From contig CM077011.1 of NCBI GenBank assembly GCA_039090855.1, positions 15,873,001-15,937,000 on the forward strand: a stretch of 64,000 nt of DNA, in the 5' to 3' direction. Shown piece after piece: positions 41,210 to 53,282 of the stretch (the stretch's first letter is position 1; each line of letters opens with the position of its first letter). The notes under the pieces are model-generated. The model made no database searches. It had not been told where the DNA came from and was given only the letters and a program-made list of their open reading frames with translations. Made by a program: the position numbers and the translations under genes. The stretch is from Macrothele yani (Eukaryota > Arthropoda > Arachnida > Araneae > Macrothelidae).

Positions 41210-44200
41210 CAGGGATCGCATTCCTCCTAAAATTCCTAATATTTTGTGACCCTCCTTAAATTCCTAAAATTATACCTAAAATTTGCTACTCTTCCTAAAA
41301 TTTTCGTAAGCTTATTTATTAAAAATACAACCGTTATTAACGCCAATAAATTTACCATTACGGTAAGGTAAAAAGACCTGTTATTGTAGAAACACAGCCT
41401 ATATGCTGTGCTGCTGAAGGGAGGGAAAATGACTCCATCGAGATGCACTTGCTTCGGGGTGGGCGCTCCACTTTTGTGCCTTCGGACAGTTTTCGAGAGT
41501 AACAAGAGATCTAAGGGAAAAGGGGAGGGGTCATTTTCACCCCTGGTTTGCGCTTTGCAGACGAACTCCGTGGCACGCAGAAGATCGTACTTTATTTTTG
41601 GACATGACTCGTGGAACCTCCTCTTTCTGCTGATGTTTTGTTATTGTAAACTGCAGGTGGGTGGAAGCAAAGAGGAAACATGTGGTCTCCTTCCGTAACC
41701 TCCGGTAATGACGATGGGATGGTAGCTGAGTGTTATCGTGGCAGGCAGTAGAGCACGTGATCATTGACCTTCGATCGTGCATCGGCGACAGCGACCTTCG
41801 ATGCGCAATATATCTCGGCTCCGACTCGCTTTGACTGAACTTGCGTGAGATGCATATGATAGTTTCTGGTTTTGCGTCTTTTATGGTGTTCTCTGTGCTG
41901 TGTGCAGGTTCAGTTCTCTAGTGGTGACTTACTTTTTTTTCCCCTATCTTCTGACATCCTCGCAGCCAAACTTCGGGAAGTTGTCTGGTTTTGCAATATT
42001 GGAACGTGTTTTTGTACTTCCCTTTCATTTTCTGGTTAGTAATACAAGTGTTTAAGATGCCTAAATCCAAAACGAAATTTCAAGATGCGTGGCTCGCCAA
42101 AGAATTGGACGGAGTGAAGTTGAAAGAATGGTGTTCTGCAACTGAAACAATATTTTCTGCTAAGTGTATATTGTGTTCAGAAATTTTCTATATTTCTAAT
42201 AGTGGCTCTTCACAAGTAAAAGCGCATCATAAAGGGAAAAAACATTTGCAGAAATTTCAAAGTAAATTTCAAAATAAGTCCATCCTGAAAGCCTTTGGAG
42301 GATGGGATCTTCAGCCCAAAACAAATATTAGTGAAGTACTGAGTCATGATTTACAGTTGGCTAAAGCCGAAGTATTATGGGCCATGAAAGTTGCTAAGGA
42401 CAATATGTCTTTTGTTTCATGCACTGAAACAGTTGAACTTTTCAAAGAAATGTTTCCTGATTCTGCTATTGCAGCCAAAATGCAACTTAAAGAAAAAAGT
42501 TGCTTATGTGATATCACATGGATTGTCAAAATATTTTGAAGAGGATTTGAAAAAAGACATTGCATCTAGTAGCCCAGGAAAGGTTACTATAGCATTTGAT
42601 GAAACAACAAATACACAAGTGAAACGGCAGTTGGATGTGTATCTCAGGTACTGGTCTTCAGAAATAAATTCAGTTTCTTGCCGATACCTAACAAGCGTTT
42701 TTTTGGGTAATGCAACAGCAGATATTTTGCTAAAAGAAATTCTTGATGTGTTATCATCCTTCAATATTTCGTTGAACAGAATTATTTGTGTATCCATGGA
42801 CAGCCCAAATGTAAATAAGTGCTTTTTACGCAAATTCAATGAAGTTGTAAAACAAGAAACAGGCCAGAAATCTTTGGAACTAGGTTTTTGCAACCTGCAT
42901 GTTGTTAGTAATGCATTTAAAAATTTTTTTGACAAGCTTAAATATAGATTTTGACGAATTTGCTACTGATATGCATTACTTTTTAAAGAGTAGTGCTGCA
43001 AGACGAGAGGATTATAAATCTGTCGAGGATATAACATTGGTCACTGCCAAATTTCTTTTGCGTCATGTCAGCAACAGATGGTTAACCGTTGGTTCTGTAG
43101 CCCAGAGGCTCTTGGATCAATGGCTAAATATTACAGAATATTTTTTAAACTTCTTGCCATCTCAAAAAATATTTGAAAAACAACTACGCAATTCGGCAAG
43201 GTATAAAAGAATTCACTGTTTCCTGAAAAATGAGCTAACTCCTTGCTATTTAGCATTAATTTCATTTTCACACCAAAATTTTGAAAAGTTTTCATTATGT
43301 TATCAGAGTGAAGAACCAAAAATACACCAGTTATATTCTGACTTAAATACTTTAATGAGAAATGTTATGGCTCAGTTTATCCAAGATGATGTTATTGCAG
43401 GGAAATTTGGAGAAGACCTAAAGAATGTAGATTTTGAAAACAAAAATTCATAAAAAAAACTAGGGGAGTTAGAAGTTGGTATGAAGACAAAAAGTCTCCT
43501 CAGGAATGTTCAGGAGACCAGGCAGAAATTATTTCTCTTAGATGTAAGATCATCACTAATTGCAACCACAAAATATTTAAAGTCAAATTTGTCATTCTGC
43601 AATCAAAAGCTAAGAGACATAGAAGTTTTAAAGGTAAAAGAACCAAAGAAAGAGTCAACTCAACTTTCAGTCACTGAAGGACTTTCAGAAATAACCAGAA
43701 TTTCAAGTGTTTTGCATCTTTCTGAGGAACAAATTGATAGAGTAAGAGAAGAGTGGAAACTTTTAAATTGCGATAAGCCAACTCTAGATGAACTAGTGAA
43801 ATTTTCAGAGGAAGGGCATATTCCAGTGCTGATTGATTATTACTGGTGTAATATATTTAGTATTAAAGACTCTAGCGGAAAAGAAAAATACTCAAATCTT
43901 GCTAAACTCATCAAGTCAATTTTAGTTTTACCTCATGGTAACGCTGATGCAGAAAGGGGATTTTCGGTTAACACTGCTCTGTTAAGGAAGGACAAGGCTA
44001 ACTTAAAAGACTCAACTATAACATCATTAAGAATAGTTAAAGGGGCCATTAAACACTATGGATGTGTAAGTAAAGTTCCCATAACAAGAAATTTGTTAAA
44101 TAGTGTTCGTGATTCACATAAATTTTATAATGAGTATGTTGATAAGCTGAAGGAAGAAGAATAAAAAAAGGTAAAAGAAAGGAAGCAGAAAGAGATGGAA

Positions 44201-45487
44201 AATAAGGAAAAGCAGCTAGAGAAAAAAGAAAAGCTGAGTTTGATGACAAAATAAAAGAAAATGATGCAGAAATAAATAGGCTTAAAAAAGATAAAGAAGC
44301 CTCCCTAGCAGTAATTCAAGAGGGAACAGAAAGAATGAGAAAAGCTGTAGAAAAACAAAATACTGTTGAAATAGCAGTTGCCTCTAACTTGATCATACAA
44401 AGTTCAGCTGAAATAAAGAAAACTGAAAGTAAATTAGTTGTGGTGGAAGCAGAAAAAGATAGGCTTATCAGGAAAAGGTTAAAACAATAATATGAAAAAA
44501 GTAATTCAGTGAACAATTGTACATAGTTCTTGGTTTTCAATTACCTTTTTAGGATATTATAATTTAATGTGAAACCTGAAAACTTTACTGTGAAAATCGT
44601 GAATTGCTTCTGGTTCAGCAGCATATTAATGTTCAAAGTGAAACTTGAATGTGGTAAATATACTTGAATATGATAATAACACGTGAAAAGATAAGAACTG
44701 AACATTAGAAGTAAATCATACTTAAACTTTAGACATTAGACGTTATGCAAAAAATTTGGGTGTGAACTTCGACCATATATATACTAATGGACTGCGCATT
44801 GGCAATAGCTGCATCAAAACCGCCATGGCTCCAACATTGGGCACGTCATCACCAGTCTCCAAATTTCGTGTAAAAATGCTGTTATGATTACTAATTTACG
44901 CTGCAGAACTTCAGTGTTTTCGGTGTATTATGTGAATGCGCCTCATATATAATGAAAACTCTTCAGGTAAGTTTACTTATGAGCTATATACATGCATGAT
45001 CGGGTTGTTTACATTTCGTGATTTATAATGTGATGAACATTTGCGAAGAATTTTGAACATGCATTCCATTTTTTTTTTCTTAAGTTACTATATTTTTATA
45101 GCAATAGCTGCAAGTTTCTGGTTAAGTAATTGAACTTTATTGACTTAGGTATTTAATTCGTTTTTTATCCATGAAAAATCATAGAACTTCCTTTACTATT
45201 TCGCTCAGAGCAACCATAAGCACAGCAGGTGTAACCCATCTTTTTGACTGATGTCATGTGATTTTATGTTGGAGCCAGAAATCTTGATGTCATGCGCAGT
45301 CTATCAGTATATATGGTTGAAGGGTGTGAAGCAAACTCTTTACAATGTATACAAAGTTGTTTTACTAGATGTATACAAATATCCATCTAGTTTTTATTGA
45401 AATACACTCCTAAAATTTTCCTAAAATTTTTCTAAAAATTCCTAAAATTCCTACCTAAAATTTTCCAGAAGTATGCTATGATCCCTG
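41210..45487 (+). mobile_element. hAT transposon with frameshifted transposase
   Basis: Ends CAGGGATCGCATTCCTCC (41210) and the inverse of CAGGGATCATAGCATAC (45487) form short imperfect TIRs. Both ends are followed by repeated CCTAAAATTCC-type sequence. The 8-bp duplication is no longer clear (ACTTCAAA / TCAAACGA). It contains ~850 bp of 5' non-coding sequence, a transposase relic (42057-44490) and ~1 kb of AT-rich 3' sequence. Confidence 0.8.
42057..44490 (+). pseudogene. hAT transposase with coiled-coil C-terminal tail
   Basis: Starts at ATG 42057 (MPKSKTKFQDAWLAKELDGV). A BED-like zinc finger CILCSEIFYISNSG...HHKGKKH is followed by VTIAFDETTNTQVKRQLDVY with the first catalytic Asp. ICVSMDSPNVNK (second Asp), LGFCNLHVVSNAFKNFF (Cys-His block) and ILVLPHGNADAERGFSVNT of the C-terminal dimerisation domain come next. 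The frame shifts at about 42500 and 42940, and a stop near 43451 is followed by a new frame from 43481. Past the stop at 44162, other frames continue with highly charged sequence (KENDAEINRLKKDKEASLAV, EKDRLIRKRLKQ) to 44490, predicted coiled coil. A long charged tail is unusual for hAT proteins. Not functional as it stands. Confidence 0.8.
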
Positions 45488-45552
45488 TCAAACGAACTCA
45501 ACAAACTGAAGCTCTGTACCGTGAGATCTAGTGTCTCACTACCAACTCCACC

Positions 45553-45935
45553 GAATATATCATCATCATCAACCATTGTCAATCCACTAGTGGATGAAGG
45601 TCTGCCCAAGTTTCTTCCACAACGGTCTATTTTGCGCCAGTCTCCTCCATGTCACTCGCGCACGCGTTCGAATTTCATCCACCCATCTCCCATGTGGCCT
45701 TCTGGGTCTTTTCCTGTCCTTTGGAATCCTGTCTAAAATTTCGGTTCTCCGTCGGTGGTCCGTTCTTCTGGCAACATGTCCATCCCATTGCCATTTCAAG
45801 GATTTTACACTGATCATGATGTCTGCCACTCTTGTCATTTTCCTTATCCATGAGTTCCTCTTCTTATCTTTCCTAGTTACACCAAGCATGCATATCTCCA
45901 TGCTTTTAATTGTCAGCAGTCTATAAATATGTATA
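45553..45935 (-). pseudogene. RTE retrotransposon, 5'-truncated copy 3
   Basis: Minus-strand open segment SMEICMLGVTRKDKKRNSWI through KKLGQTFIH matches the C-terminus of the RTE reverse transcriptases at 12956 and 36632. It ends with the same (GAT)n tail (45556-45567). 5' truncation is the normal outcome of target-primed reverse transcription. It is more diverged than copies 1 and 2. Confidence 0.85.
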
Positions 45936-45984
45936 CTTTGGGTATATATAAAGCAAAGTGGGAAAATATGAGTGTTTCCATCCA

Positions 45985-46420
45985 GTAATTGTTTGGCCAC
46001 TTCCAAATGACCCAGAAATCTGAAAATTGGTATGTTGATAGATCTTGACGTCCGTATACCTATATAGAAAATTCCGATAACTAAAAAAATCAAAACGGCG
46101 GCTTTGGAACACAGCCTGCTTGAATTTTTTTGCTAAGTGTTCAACCACTTCTAAAGACCTAGAGATTTGTAAATTGGCATGCTGATTCATCCATCTTAAA
46201 GTACGGATACCTGGAAAAGTCCGAAAATCAAATAGCGGCTTTATAACATCGTCTGCTTAAATTTTTCGCGCATTGTTCGAGCACTTCTAAATGACCTAGG
46301 GATTTGAAAATCTGCATGCTCATAGGTCTTTTAAGGTCCGGATACCCAGAAAAGTCCAAAAACCAAAAAAACAAATGGCGACTTTGGATTGTTGTCTGCT
46401 TGAGTTTTCTACCTCTTCTA
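45985..46420. repeat. Three degenerate ~140-bp tandem units
   Basis: Units start near 45998, 46145 and 46284 with CACTTCYAAATGACC-like sequence and share TCCGAAAACCAAA...GGCGGCTTTGG. No coding capacity. Confidence 0.7.
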
Positions 46421-46757
46421 CGCCTAGAAATATCTGAAAACCACAAAATTCGAAAGGGAGACTTAGCTTTACTATTCAAAATGCTGATAAGTTTAAAGAA
46501 AATTATGCCAAAAACACTGAAATGCTGAAAACATTCCACGAAATTCTGGTCTAAAATTAAGGGGCGCCAAAGTCTGCTCCGTTTTACGTCAAACCTTATG
46601 CACTGAATTCACGACGCGGTTCTAAATCGTAAAACAGTTACTGATCTTAAATTACTTTTCTTACATTTAATTACTTTCCTTTTCTTTAATCTTATGTTAA
46701 AACAAAAATTGTAGATTCACCGTTCAAAGAACGGGCATAACTGCTAGTATATTTATA
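46421..46757. other. Non-coding stretch, nothing recognised
   Basis: AT-rich, with no supported feature. Confidence 0.5.
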
Positions 46758-47984
46758 CACTGAGTGGCCACTTTATTATGACCACCCCCTCAGTACTTCG
46801 TTGGGCCACCTTTTGCCTTTAATACTGCGTCGATTCTTCGTGGCATGGACTCCACGAGATGTTGATAGGTGGTTTGTGGAATCGGAGACCATGCTTGATA
46901 AATAGCACTTTCCGGGAGTGTGTAATTGCAGGGTTGTGGATCCAGCTGTCTGGTGGCTCGTTCAACTTCATCCCACAAATTCTCAATAAGGTTGAGATCT
47001 GGAGATTGTGGGGGGCCACCTAAGCAAAGTAAACTTACCGGCATGTTCCTGAAACCAATCCTGTACAATACGAGCACTATGGTAGGTAGGACGCATTATC
47101 TTTTTAAAAGTAGCCATCGCCATTGGGATAAACCATCCACATGAAAGGATGCACTTGGTCCGCAACGATGTTTAGATATTATGGCCAGTTAGACGTTGAT
47201 CAACACGAATTAAAGGGCCCAAAGCATGCCAGGAAAACATTCACCAAACCGTAACGTTTCCTCTACCAGCTTGAAGGGTTGTAGCAATACATTTGGGGTC
47301 CATGCTTTCGTGCTGTTTCCACCAAATTCTCACTCGGCCATCGGCATGGTGCAACTGAAAACATGATTCACCGGACCCCATAATTTGTTTCCAATTATCG
47401 ACTGTCCAATCCTTGTGCTCCTGTGCGAACTGGAGACGTTTTCTCTTGTTAACTACAGACAGCAAAGGTGTTCTAACAGGCCTTCGGCTACCATATCCCA
47501 TCCGATGCAGTGTATGGCGAACAGTGCGTGCAGAGATCATTTGAGGGGATCCTTGATTAAGATGGTCTGTAATTTGCTGCACTGTTGCCCTTCTGTTGTT
47601 TGTTACCAGTCTGGACACTCTCCGTTCCGCCCGAGCAGTCACTAGTCGGTGACGGCCACATGTTGCTCGTAGAGACCCAGATTTTTTGGCTGACAGTCAA
47701 GTATTTAAACACTTTAAAAAGAGCTGTTCTGGAACATTTCGCGAATGCGGCGGTTTCGGTGATACTCGCTCCATCGCTGCGAGCTCCTACAATCATCCCA
47801 CGTTGAAAGTCCGTCAAATCGCATTTTTTACCCATCTCATCACCCAAAAATCACTTCTACTACTGTCGCAAGCACTAAGCTTTCCCTTTTTTATACTAGC
47901 CTCGCCCTCTGGCGGCAACAGCGTGCAGCCATAGCTCATTTGCTTAAAACTATCAGGTGGTCATAATAAAGTGGCCACTCAGTG
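46758..47984 (-). pseudogene. Tc1-like transposon remnant (CACTGAGTGGCCAC family)
   Basis: Near-perfect TIRs CACTGAGTGGCCACTTTATT at both ends, flanked by TA. Minus-strand transposase pieces are KKCDLTDFQRGMIVGARSDG (helix-turn-helix), RRVSRLVTNNRRATVQQITD, WTVDNWKQIMGSGESCFQLH (SDES block with Asp changed to Gly) and GGPPQSPDLNLIENLWDEVE (third acidic residue). Several frameshifts are present. The right end abuts the next Tc1 element with only TATA between them. Confidence 0.85.
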
Positions 47985-48469
47985 TATACACTCACGGACA
48001 ATGAAATTTGCGCACCAAGAACGAAGCATCGGATTGAACTGAAATTTTATGGACGTAATGATACAGATGAATGATACACATGATGGCAAAAACTGATCTG
48101 CAGGACAATTACAGAGGGATCTGTGGCACGCAGTCCGGTCATCTTCAATAGCGCGTTTCACCGCCTCGTCCGGCGATACAGGCTGCAAATACGGTCCGGC
48201 ATGAAGGCGAAGAGACGCTTGATATTGTCCTGCGGCAGACTGGCCCATACGTATTGGACGGTGTGCTCCAAATCCTGGATAGTGCTGCATGTCAGGGGAG
48301 GGGAAGGCCATGGAAGTGTCTGGACACGACATAGGCTGTTCGGGCAACCCGAGCCGTGTGCGTGCGGGCATTATCCTGCTGGTATAGCTCACCTGAAATC
48401 CCGGTTAGGATTGGGAGCACATGGGGCCGTAGGATCTCATCCACATACCGCTGGCCCGTCAATGATCCA

Positions 48470-48828
48470 CACTGAGAACAAAAAAATTTTTGAAACAACA
48501 CAATAGTTCTGTTGAACTGTTTTGTCGGTTTACTTTGTTGCTTTAGCCAAACTCCATCGGAATTGTTTTGTTGGCTATATTTTGTTAATTCAACTAAACG
48601 TTTTACCACGATAACAAGACATATTGTTGGATCAAACAAATTCCCAAAAATCGACCTAAGCATTTTGTTAAATGAACAAAACGTTTTGTCATGATAACAA
48701 TAAATTTCTTTGAATCAACAATACTTTTCTGCAAAATACATTTGTAAATTCAACAAACGCATATCCCAAAATTTTTTGGTTGATTCAAGAAATTTTTTTG
48801 CTGAATTAACAAAACGTTTTTCTCAGTG
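48470..48828. mobile_element. 359-bp MITE with CACTGAGAA termini
   Basis: Ends CACTGAGAACAAAAAAA and the inverse of CACTGAGAAAAACGTTTTG; internally rich in AACAAAACGTTTTGT-like short repeats. The host Tc1 frame resumes exactly when the MITE and one CA (48468-48469 or 48829-48830) are removed, so the target duplication is 2 bp, but CA rather than the usual TA. Confidence 0.8.
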
Positions 48829-49204
48829 CACGTACCACTACTAGAGCTGATCGGCTATCGTAGGCAAAGGCTACCCAGACCATAATTTCTGCAGAGGGGG
48901 AGGTTTGGCGCTCGATAGCGAGGTTGGGATTGTGCCGTTGACCCGGGGACCTCCACTCCTGGACACGATGATAATCGGTCCCCAAAACGAAGCGGCACTT
49001 ATCGCTAAACACCACACGTCGCCAGTCTTTCGCGTTCCACGTCGCTCTGGCCTGGCACCACTGCACATGGAGACGGTGATGTTCCGGTGTTAATGGCAGC
49101 ACACTAAGGGACGCTGGGATCGCAGATTCGCTTCCGGGAGACGTCGGGAAATGGTTCGTGGGCGCACAGGAGCCGCTACATCACTAGCGTCTCAATCCTA
49201 CAGC

Positions 49205-49615
49205 GGCTGAATCCTCATTCCCTGTAATGCACATGCCCGAGACTTAGAAATTTTCTCCCCATCTGTTGGTCTGGCGCTCTTTGCTTAGGAGTGGACAGTC
49301 GATAACAATCCAGATTAATCCCACAGTGGCTGAATCCTCATTCCCTGTAATGCACATGCCCGAGACTTAGAAATTTTCTCCCCATCTGTTGGTCTGGCAC
49401 TCTTTGCCTAGGAGTGGACAGTCGATAACAATCCAGATTAATCCCACAATGGCTGAATCCTTATTCCCTGTAATGCGCATGCCCGAGACTTAGAAATTTT
49501 CTCCCCATCTGTTGGTCTGGCACTCTTTGCCTAGGAGTGGACAGTCGATAACAATCCAGATTAATCCCACAATGGCTGAATCCTCATTTCCCTGTAATGC
49601 GCATGCCCGAGACTT
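49205..49615. repeat. 123-bp tandem repeats in the left MULE terminus
   Basis: Three full units and one partial, each with GGCTGAATCCT...GCATGCCCGAGACTTAGAAA and CCATCTGTTGGTCTGGC. The single right-terminal copy shows they are duplicated TIR sequence. Confidence 0.9.
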
Positions 49616-49679
49616 AACAAATTACCTGAACATCAATTTCTCATATCACGTGTGCTTTTTCTCTAATCTACTGTGGACG

Positions 49680-50551
49680 ATGGATAGTAATATTGTTGAT
49701 GCACCTTGTAAAGAGAATAAAGATTATTTTTCTTGCGCATTTTGTATGAAAATATACATGAAGTCGTTTAATTTGTATCGACATATGAGGAATATTCATC
49801 CTGAGCAAAGCACTGATTCATCGTCTTCAGAAAAAAAAAAGGTGACACAGATGTTCAAGATGCGAGAAATCGTTTTCTTACAAACAGAATTTTTATAGGC
49901 TTATGAAAAATTCCCATCATCAAGTAGTAGAAGGTATGACATCTGAGAGGAAGGTATATTCATGTTCGTTTTGCGAAGAAACGTTTTTACAGAAATATAA
50001 TTTGGATAGACACGTAAATAACGTTCATCCATCGCAAATCAAAGGTGAGTCCTCGGAAGCAACGACTGTGCCCTTTCAGTCGTGTACCATTTGTGAAAAA
50101 ACGTTTACTTGTAAAAGAAATCTTAATGCTCATTTTAGGAACAATCATTCTGAAGAACAAAATACTGTAGTATCGAATGTGACGTGTTGTATTTGTGATT
50201 TTTTTGTTTTATTGTCTGAAGACTTTGCATACACACATTGAGGCAGAACATTTGTATATTTCTCTGTCATTTGAAAATAAGAAGTTTAATTGTATGAACG
50301 ATTTTGCTGTGTGGAAAGAGAAAATTGAAATTGAGTCTCGGTCTCATTTTGTTAAATGCAGATCAGACTTCATGCTAGCAGATGGTAGAACTGCTGTCCA
50401 ATATAAATGCCATCGAAGTGGGTGCTATGAACCCGTGCAAGATCGACAGAGACGTCTAAAATTATCTGGAATTGTCACAAAAAATGAAGAAGTTGCAAAA
50501 TATGAGCACATTTCACCACTCACGTTGAAACATGGGATATGGGAATCATAG
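49680..50551 (+). pseudogene. C2H2 zinc-finger protein of a MULE, transposase domain lost
   Basis: From ATG 49680 (MDSNIVDAPCKENKDYFSCA) I see an array of C-X2-C-X12-H-X4-H fingers: CAFC...HMRNIH, a second one (CSRC...) whose first His is Leu, CSFC...HVNNVH and CTIC...HFRNNH. A fifth, CCIC...HTHIEAEH, is split by a frameshift near 50200. After the fingers comes FNCMNDFAVWKEKIEIESRS, then FVKCRSDF and YKCHRSGCYEP, a module I associate with the N-terminal part of MULE-type transposases. A frameshift also lies in the A-run near 49838. The array probably bound DNA. The missing DDE core makes this a non-autonomous remnant. Confidence 0.7.
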
Positions 50552-51320
50552 AGGAACGGATATTTGTTTACCTAGCGCCATATTGTGACGTCACACTTCG
50601 TATTAACACAGCATTTGAGCATAATGTTCAACGTGCACCTTAATCTGGGGCGTATATCGACTATCCACTCCTGGGAAACGAGTGCGAGACCAACAGATGG
50701 GGAGAACATTTCTAAGTCTCGGGCATGCGCGTTACAGGGAATGAGGATTCGGCCACTGTAGAATTGAGACGCCAGTCCGCTACTTCTGCCTGTATACCGG
50801 AACGGGTCTTCGTGTGATCCGTTCGTGCCTGGCGCACGATACGTCGATCCCCTCTACCGGCAGTCCTCCTGGTCCGCCCGGAGCCGCTCCTCCGTGTGGC
50901 AGTGCCGTCACGTGTCCACTGCTCCCAACACAATCAGGCGGTATGGTCAGAATATTCCACGTGGCAGGCTATACGGCGCGCCGACCACCCTGCGGTTTTC
51001 AGCCCGATGATCAGGCCTCTGTCAAAGCCCTTAAGTTGCGTAAATCGACTTCTTTGGCGTCTACCTGGCATTCTTGTCACTCTGTACTGTTGCTTGCGTC
51101 GGCCGGTGCTTTTCGCTTTCATGGGGCATCGACTACACGCCGGTTTATAAGGCTGCCGGTTCGTTCTTACAGCACCACCACAGGGCGTGCGGTCATGCGC
51201 AATCGCACCAAACCCAAACGTGGATCATTTGCATACCAGCAGGCACTAGCTATTTGCAAAGCTTCCGGGTTGTAGCATGTTTCCTTCTAGGTGCGCAAAT
51301 ATTTTCCGTGGGTGTATAAG

Positions 51321-51353
51321 AGACTACCTGTATATCTGATATACAGGTAGTCT
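51321..51353. repeat. Perfect 16-bp-arm palindrome
   Basis: AGACTACCTGTATATC, a single T, then the exact inverse, only 6 bp from the right end of the Tc1 element. Confidence 0.9.
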
Positions 51354-51847
51354 TGACGAAGGTATAGCATACAACGTAAAGCTGCACTAATCTACTCAGC
51401 TTTTTTTAAACACTGCTCGCTCCACACAATATGTGCATCGTTCTGATCTTGTCAAAATATACGGACGACATTCAGATCTGACCTCAAGACTGTTGCCAAA
51501 TAATGTTCAGTGAGTGAGAAAATATAATATTAAGGTTGAAACGCTTAGAGAGAACAAACTAAAAATTTGCATAGGGAAGGAACTCAAAATGAAAGTTAAA
51601 TTAGAATATACGTCATAAACGTAGAAAAAAATGCTACTTTTTTAAATGGAAAGTAAGAAATTTATTTTGTGGCGTTATTTTACCCCATAAAATCACAAAT
51701 TTCTGTGCCTTTCATTAATAACAAAATATCATGTAAACACAGTGATGAATTAGTACCGAACTGGATAAGTCACACGACATAATTTACACTCTACATTATT
51801 GAGCGAAGCGAGGCCTAGCCGAGCTCTCTTTACGAAACTCGAGACAA
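51354..51847. other. Non-coding stretch, nothing recognised
   Basis: AT-rich, with no supported feature. Confidence 0.5.
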
Positions 51848-52407
51848 TTAGTTGTTCGGGCATAGGTACGAGATGACACATCCGATCAACGTGATTTTTT
51901 GCATGCGATTGGACACCGTCCATGATCAGGTTTTGATGCCTTTCGATTCCCGAAATTCCGTGTCATTGAGGAATTATCGTCCAAAAACTTGCATTTTTAG
52001 GGGTTTTCCGGGTTTTGAGAAGGGGTCGTTTGTTACCTATCTCCTCCAAAGATCTTCAGCCGATCGCGGTGACACCTGTCACAGAAAAAAGGGAAGGACA
52101 TGGTGAGTGACATGGGGTTGGTATCATGGTGATTGGTCGTGTCGTATAAAAATAGTGACCATTAAAAAACTGACCAATTTTAATAATAATTGAAAACTCC
52201 GCTCTGTACGAGACTCGGGACAAGTTTGTATATATGTGTGTGTGTGCCTGCCTTTCGCGATACAAATTGAAAAACGTGGTTCCCGATCTGAGTGTGTCTT
52301 TCCGCTTTGTTTACATACAACCTGATCACAACCAACGTGAAGACGTGAAGGAAAGTAGTTCATGATACATTTTAGGCATTTCTTTATTTTAAAAACACCA
52401 GAGTTGA

Positions 52408-52549
52408 ATAATAATGAAACGCATATAGCGTATTAAATCCGTTTATTTGAAAAAGCCACCCAGTGGGATGCGAAAGCTTGGCGAATCTTTGTTCTGACTA
52501 CACCACAAAAATAAATGGAATTAATACGCTATATGCGTTTCATTATTAT
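52408..52549. mobile_element. 142-bp MITE-like foldback
   Basis: Perfect 29-bp terminal inverted repeats (starting ATAATAATGAAACGCATATA) flank 84 bp of unique sequence. It lies inside the large tandem duplication and is absent from the second unit, so it is a later insertion. Confidence 0.7.
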
Positions 52550-52897
52550 CTTAGGCATTTCTTTTTTAGAATAAAATTCCGTGTCATTGAGGAATAATCG
52601 TCCCAAAACTTTCATTTTCAGGCTTTTTTTCCGAGGTTTGAGAAGGGGTCGTTTGTTACCTATCTCCTCCAAAGATCTTCAGTCGATCGCGGTGACACTT
52701 GCCACAGAGAAAGGGAAGGACAGGGTGAGTGACATGAAGTTGGTATCATGGCGATTGGTCGTGTCGTGACCATTTAAAAAACTGACCAATTTTAATAATA
52801 ATAACAGAAAAAATCCGCTCTCTATACGAGACTCGGGACAATTAGTTGTTCGAGCATAGCTATACGACATGACACATCCGATCACCGCGATTCTTTT

Positions 52898-52932
52898 ATG
52901 TCCAATCTAAAAATCGATTTTAGATTGGACAT
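52898..52932. repeat. Palindrome, 14-bp arms
   Basis: ATGTCCAATCTAAA, a 7-base centre AATCGAT, then the exact inverse. The corresponding place in the other duplicated unit (about 51905) lacks the palindrome, so it arose after duplication. Confidence 0.85.
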
Positions 52933-53282
52933 CGTCCATGGTCAGGTTTTGGCGACTTTCGATTCTCGAAATTCCATGTCATTGAGTAATTTCAATTAAA
53001 ATTATTAAAATTGGTCCGTTTTTTAATGGTCATTATTCCTGTGGACACAACTAATCACTATAATACCAGCCCCATAGCACTTATCATTGATTTTTTCAAT
53101 TAAAAAAACACGCGCGAACGTTCCATTACATTTGTTTACATTCGATAGTCGCAATTTGCTCGAGTTTTTTAGTCCTTTTGCCGTCAATTCAAAATTATTT
53201 TCGCTCAAACTGATAAAAAAGGAAGCGGAGCACATTGTGGACACAAGAAAAACGTTAGAATTTTTTTTTTTTTTTAATTGGA

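Larger units (their letters stand above)
49183..50776 (+). mobile_element. Mutator-like element carrying a zinc-finger gene
   Basis: A 1594-bp insertion in a Tc1, flanked by a 10-bp duplication CCGCTACATC/CCGCTACTTC (49173-49182 and 50777-50786). TIRs start ACTAGCGTCTCAATCCTACA and (inverse) ACTGGCGTCTCAATTCTACA and continue GYGGCYGAATCCTCATTCC. The left terminus is expanded into about four units of a 123-bp repeat (near 49205, 49328, 49451 and 49574); the right has one. The duplication length and long TIRs indicate the Mutator superfamily. It encodes a zinc-finger protein but no DDE transposase domain. Confidence 0.8.
47989..51314 (-). mobile_element. Tc1-like transposon enlarged by two nested elements
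   Basis: TIRs CACTCACGG...ATTTGCGCACC (left) and the inverse of CACCCACGG...ATTTGCGCACC (right), flanked by TA. Removing the MITE at 48470-48828 and the MULE at 49183-50776 leaves a ~1.37-kb Tc1. Its minus-strand transposase runs KGFDRGLIIGLKTAGWSARR, GIQAEVA, then RPRTISRRLPEANLR, WRRVVFSDKCRFVLG (first Asp present, SDES altered to SDKC), and LYQQDNARTHTARVARTAYV (second Asp). The coding sequence reads cleanly across the MULE junction at GAAGTAGCGG, confirming the insertion order. Confidence 0.85.
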
